Source: DATFVA01 sp963721075 (lineage in GTDB: Bacteria; Bacteroidota; Ignavibacteria; Ignavibacteriales; Ignavibacteriaceae). Taken from it: 64,000 nucleotides of DNA. The DNA lies in NCBI GenBank assembly GCA_963721075.1, contig CAVRHV010000013.1, forward strand, positions 62,001-126,000, in the 5' to 3' direction. The notes beneath the pieces were generated by a model. That model was not told where the DNA came from. It saw nothing but the letters and a program-made list of their open reading frames with translations, and searched no databases. This document shows positions 61,318 to 64,000 of this stretch, one piece after another; position 1 is the stretch's first letter, and each line of letters starts with the position of its first letter. The position numbers were made by a program, and so were the translations under genes.

Positions 61318-63777
61318 TTGAAGAAAATGGATCAGATTGAAATTTCTGAATCAGGAGATAATTCGATTGTAGATAATATGCCGGAAATACTTCCGGTTCT
61401 GCCTTTAAGAGATATTGTCATTTTTCCGTATATGATTTTTCCTGTTCTGGTAGGCAGAGAACAATCAATACGTGCAGCCAATTTCGCGCTTGAAAACACA
61501 AAGTATATTTTTCTGGCGACTCAGAAAAAATCAAATATTGAGGACCCTAAGAAGGAAGACATTTATCGTGAAGGGACGATTGCGAAGATCGTTCAGATAC
61601 TTAAACTCCCCAACGGGTTAATGAAAATACTTGTTGATGGACTCCTGCAGGGAAAGATCAGGGAGTTCACTAATAACACAAACTTTTTTGAAGCAAAAAT
61701 TGAGGTCATTATTCCTATTGTGGATAATGATCACGAGATGAATGCACTTGTAAGGCAGATGTCGCAGTTATTTAAGGAATACGTAAAGATAAGCCGAAAC
61801 ATACCGAATGAAACTGTCACTGCTTTCGAAAATATTGAAGAACCGGACAGAAAACTATTTTACGTAGCGGCTAATATTAACCAGGCAATGGACGTAAAAC
61901 AGTCAGTTCTTCAGAAATTCACGCTCAAGGAACAGTTTTATGAAGTAATAAAAATCCTTAACTCGGAGATCGATATCCTGAAGATTGAAAAGGAAATCGA
62001 CAGCAAGGTTCAGGAGAACATAGCAAAAACCCAGAGAAAGTTTATAATCCAGGAACAGATCAAGATCCTTCAGGATGAACTTGGCGATGACGAGGATACC
62101 TCACCTGAAATTGCCAAGCTCCGCGACCAGATCAGAAAAGCAAAGATGACGAAGGAAGCAGAAACAAAGGCTCTGGAGGAGTTGAATAAACTAAAGAAAA
62201 CTCCCCCGATGTCGCCTGAATCAACTGTTATCAGAAACTATCTTGAATGGATGACTGAGGTCCCGTGGTCGAAGAAGTCGAAGGACGATCTGGATATTAA
62301 ACATGTAAGAAAGATCCTCGACGAAGATCATTTCGCCCTGGAAAAACCAAAGGAAAGAATTATAGAGCACATAGCCGTGCTCAATCTTGTAAAACATATG
62401 AGAGGACAGATTCTCTGCTTTGTAGGACCTCCCGGAGTAGGTAAAACCTCTCTGGGTAAATCTATTGCCAGAGCCCTGGGAAGAAGGTTCGTGAGGATTA
62501 GTCTCGGCGGCGTAAGGGACGAGGCCGAGATCCGCGGTCACAGAAGGACTTACATCGGTTCAATGCCCGGTAAGATCGTACAATCGATGAAAAAAGCCGG
62601 AACAATAAATCCCGTAATGCTGCTTGATGAAATCGATAAAATGAGTATGGATTTTCGGGGAGATCCTTCTTCTGCAATGCTGGAAGTTCTTGATCCGGAG
62701 CAGAATCATACTTTTAACGATCATTACCTTGAGGTGGATTATGACCTTTCGCAGGTAATGTTTATTACCACAGCTAACGTAAGGTACAATATTCCGCTGC
62801 CCCTGCAGGATAGGATGGAGATTATAGAGCTTCCGGGATATCTTGAACACGATAAAATACAAATAGCCAAAAGGCATATCCTTCCTAAACAGCTTGAAGC
62901 ACACGGACTTGGAAACAAGCACGTTGATTTCAAAGATGAAGCTATACATAAAATAATTTCGGAATATACACGCGAAGCAGGCGTAAGGAATCTTGAAAGG
63001 GAAATTGCTTCTGTATGTCGTAAGCTGGCGCGTGATATTGTATTGAGTGAATCATCGAACGGAAAAGCAAAGGCTAAAAAGAAATCTAAATTTATTGTTG
63101 ACGAAAATAAGATAGAAGAATATCTGAAAGTCCCACGTTATCGTCACCAAAAACACATTTCTGAAAAAAGAGTAGGCAGTGTAACAGGACTGGCATGGAC
63201 CAGCGTAGGCGGCGAACTCTTAAGCGTTGATGTTACTATTATGAACGGTGCTGAAAGATTAACTCTCACCGGTCAGCTTGGTGATGTAATGAAAGAATCG
63301 GCCCAGGCTGCTTTAAGCTATATCCGTTCCAATGCGAAGAAGCTTCATCTTGATCCTGATTTCTTCAAAGGCAAGGAAGTTCATATACATCTGCCTGAAG
63401 GCGCAATTCCAAAGGACGGACCTTCGGCCGGTATTACTATGTCGATGGCCCTTCTTTCGGCAGTTAGCGGAAGGCCGGCGACCAACGACGTGGCAATGAC
63501 AGGTGAAATTACTTTACGCGGAAATATACTGCCCATCGGCGGCCTTAATGAAAAACTTCTGGCGGCCAAGAGAAATAATATCAGGAGGATTCTTATACCG
63601 AAGGATAATGAGATAGATCTTAAAGAAATCCCGAATGAAGTAAAAGAGGGACTCGATATAATTCCTCTTGAGCACATTGAGGATGCAATACCTTATGTAT
63701 TTCCGGATATGAAAAAGCCGGCTAAGAGAACTTCAAAGAAAAAAACCGTACGCTCTTCGTCTAAAAAGAAGAAATAA
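61318..63777 (+). CDS. lon: ATP-dependent protease Lon
   Basis: This 819-residue LonA protease degrades misfolded and regulatory proteins. An N-terminal substrate-binding domain (LPVLPLRDIVIFPYM) is followed by a long coiled coil. The AAA+ module comes next, with Walker A GPPGVGKTS near residue 369 and Walker B MLLDEIDKM. The protease domain ends the protein, with catalytic Ser in DGPSAGITM near 704 and the Lys in LLAAKRN near 748. A lysine-rich tail closes it. The start is a TTG after AAGGAG; an ATG three codons later is an alternative. The next gene starts at the base after the stop. Confidence 0.96.
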   Translation: MKKMDQIEISESGDNSIVDNMPEILPVLPLRDIVIFPYMIFPVLVGREQSIRAANFALENTKYIFLATQKKSNIEDPKKEDIYREGTIAKIVQILKLPNGLMKILVDGLLQGKIREFTNNTNFFEAKIEVIIPIVDNDHEMNALVRQMSQLFKEYVKISRNIPNETVTAFENIEEPDRKLFYVAANINQAMDVKQSVLQKFTLKEQFYEVIKILNSEIDILKIEKEIDSKVQENIAKTQRKFIIQEQIKILQDELGDDEDTSPEIAKLRDQIRKAKMTKEAETKALEELNKLKKTPPMSPESTVIRNYLEWMTEVPWSKKSKDDLDIKHVRKILDEDHFALEKPKERIIEHIAVLNLVKHMRGQILCFVGPPGVGKTSLGKSIARALGRRFVRISLGGVRDEAEIRGHRRTYIGSMPGKIVQSMKKAGTINPVMLLDEIDKMSMDFRGDPSSAMLEVLDPEQNHTFNDHYLEVDYDLSQVMFITTANVRYNIPLPLQDRMEIIELPGYLEHDKIQIAKRHILPKQLEAHGLGNKHVDFKDEAIHKIISEYTREAGVRNLEREIASVCRKLARDIVLSESSNGKAKAKKKSKFIVDENKIEEYLKVPRYRHQKHISEKRVGSVTGLAWTSVGGELLSVDVTIMNGAERLTLTGQLGDVMKESAQAALSYIRSNAKKLHLDPDFFKGKEVHIHLPEGAIPKDGPSAGITMSMALLSAVSGRPATNDVAMTGEITLRGNILPIGGLNEKLLAAKRNNIRRILIPKDNEIDLKEIPNEVKEGLDIIPLEHIEDAIPYVFPDMKKPAKRTSKKKTVRSSSKKKK

Positions 63778-64000
63778 ATGTCGGAAACTCTGGCTATAAA
63801 TAACGAACTATCTGCTGATGAAAAGTACCGTCTTCTCGGCAAGCAGCTGAAATCTCTGCTCAATAAGGAAGAGAATATTTTATCCAGCCTGTCGAATTTC
63901 ACTGCTGCGCTGAAACAGACATTCGATAAAATAAGCTGGGTAGGATTTTATCTTTTTGACGGAGAAAAGCTGTACCTCGGACCTTTCCAGGGAAAGGTAG
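63778..64000 (+). CDS. msrC: Free methionine-(R)-sulfoxide reductase, N-terminal part (runs off the window)
   Basis: An ATG directly after the lon stop opens a frame of at least 74 codons to the window edge. After a charged helical start it reads SWVGFYLFDGEKLYLGPFQG, the GAF-domain core of the free-Met-R-sulfoxide reductase family (fRMsr/YebR). These enzymes reduce free methionine sulfoxide with three cysteines, of which none lies in the visible part. No gap to lon suggests they are co-transcribed, and both deal with protein or amino acid damage. Confidence 0.8.
   Translation, partial: MSETLAINNELSADEKYRLLGKQLKSLLNKEENILSSLSNFTAALKQTFDKISWVGFYLFDGEKLYLGPFQGKV

Noticed and set aside
1..64000. 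Integrated phage, insertion sequence, CRISPR array or defence island
   Set aside because: No integrase, transposase, phage structural gene, regular spacer array or restriction or toxin gene was seen. The only arrays are the short 11-bp repeat and the palindromes listed.

Overview
The window reads as a piece of a chromosome from the Bacteroidota/Chlorobiota side of the FCB group, most like an Ignavibacteria-type organism. The signs are C-terminal type IX secretion sorting domains with an NPFNP core on secreted proteins, TAnnTTTG-type -7 promoter elements, a bacillithiol gene (bshB1), many lipoproteins and a complete curli system. Base composition looks moderately AT-rich throughout, codon use looks uniform, and I see no phage, transposase, CRISPR array, rRNA or tRNA. 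The assignment rests on gene content and motifs, not on a database search.

Layout. 1-273: N-terminus of a PAS-domain protein on the minus strand. 675-10607: a plus-strand block around citrate (isocitrate dehydrogenase, CstA transporter, HD protein, aconitase/homoaconitase-type hydratase, MmgE/PrpD, a CitD-CitE fusion and CitF). 10854-12255: an unusual thioredoxin and a thioredoxin reductase. 12363-14601: RecQ and a small lipoprotein. 14723-17977: a copper module (HMA-AraC regulator, CopZ, CopA). 17979-23664: bshB1, two type IX cargo proteins and an amidohydrolase. 23671-32065 (minus): prmA, an M28 peptidase, a PBP4-type carboxypeptidase, a TatD/radical-SAM fusion, a TonB-dependent receptor with its lipoprotein, and purM. 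32308-35121: hrcA-grpE-dnaJ. 35185-37857: a helix-hairpin-helix protein, an unknown membrane protein, a PilM-like protein and rsmD. 38173-48909 (minus): a curli locus headed by a PAS histidine kinase, a sigma-54 response regulator and a CheW-like protein, followed by csgE, csgF, csgG, csgA, csgB, csgH and a beta-propeller lipoprotein. 49316-64000: coaD, a cation transporter, aspC, aroE, a TPR protein, sucC, a lipoprotein, an SDR dehydrogenase, an acyl-CoA synthetase, suhB, lon and the start of a free-Met-sulfoxide reductase.

Two points matter most. First, nine otherwise ordinary genes are broken by a frameshift, and every one is explained by exactly one extra base in a short homopolymer run (a +1 shift). 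That uniformity points to a systematic sequence or assembly error rather than gene decay, so each is annotated as one gene. Second, the curli locus is unusual: the CsgE homologue carries a LysM domain, CsgG has an added C-terminal beta-barrel-like region, and a sigma-54 two-component pair with a CheW-like protein lies directly upstream on the same strand. This is the best candidate for an incompletely described system in the window.

The citrate block can be read as a citrate node. IDH interconverts 2-oxoglutarate and isocitrate, the hydratases interconvert isocitrate and citrate, and CitDEF cleaves citrate to oxaloacetate and acetate. The direction of flux cannot be read from sequence.
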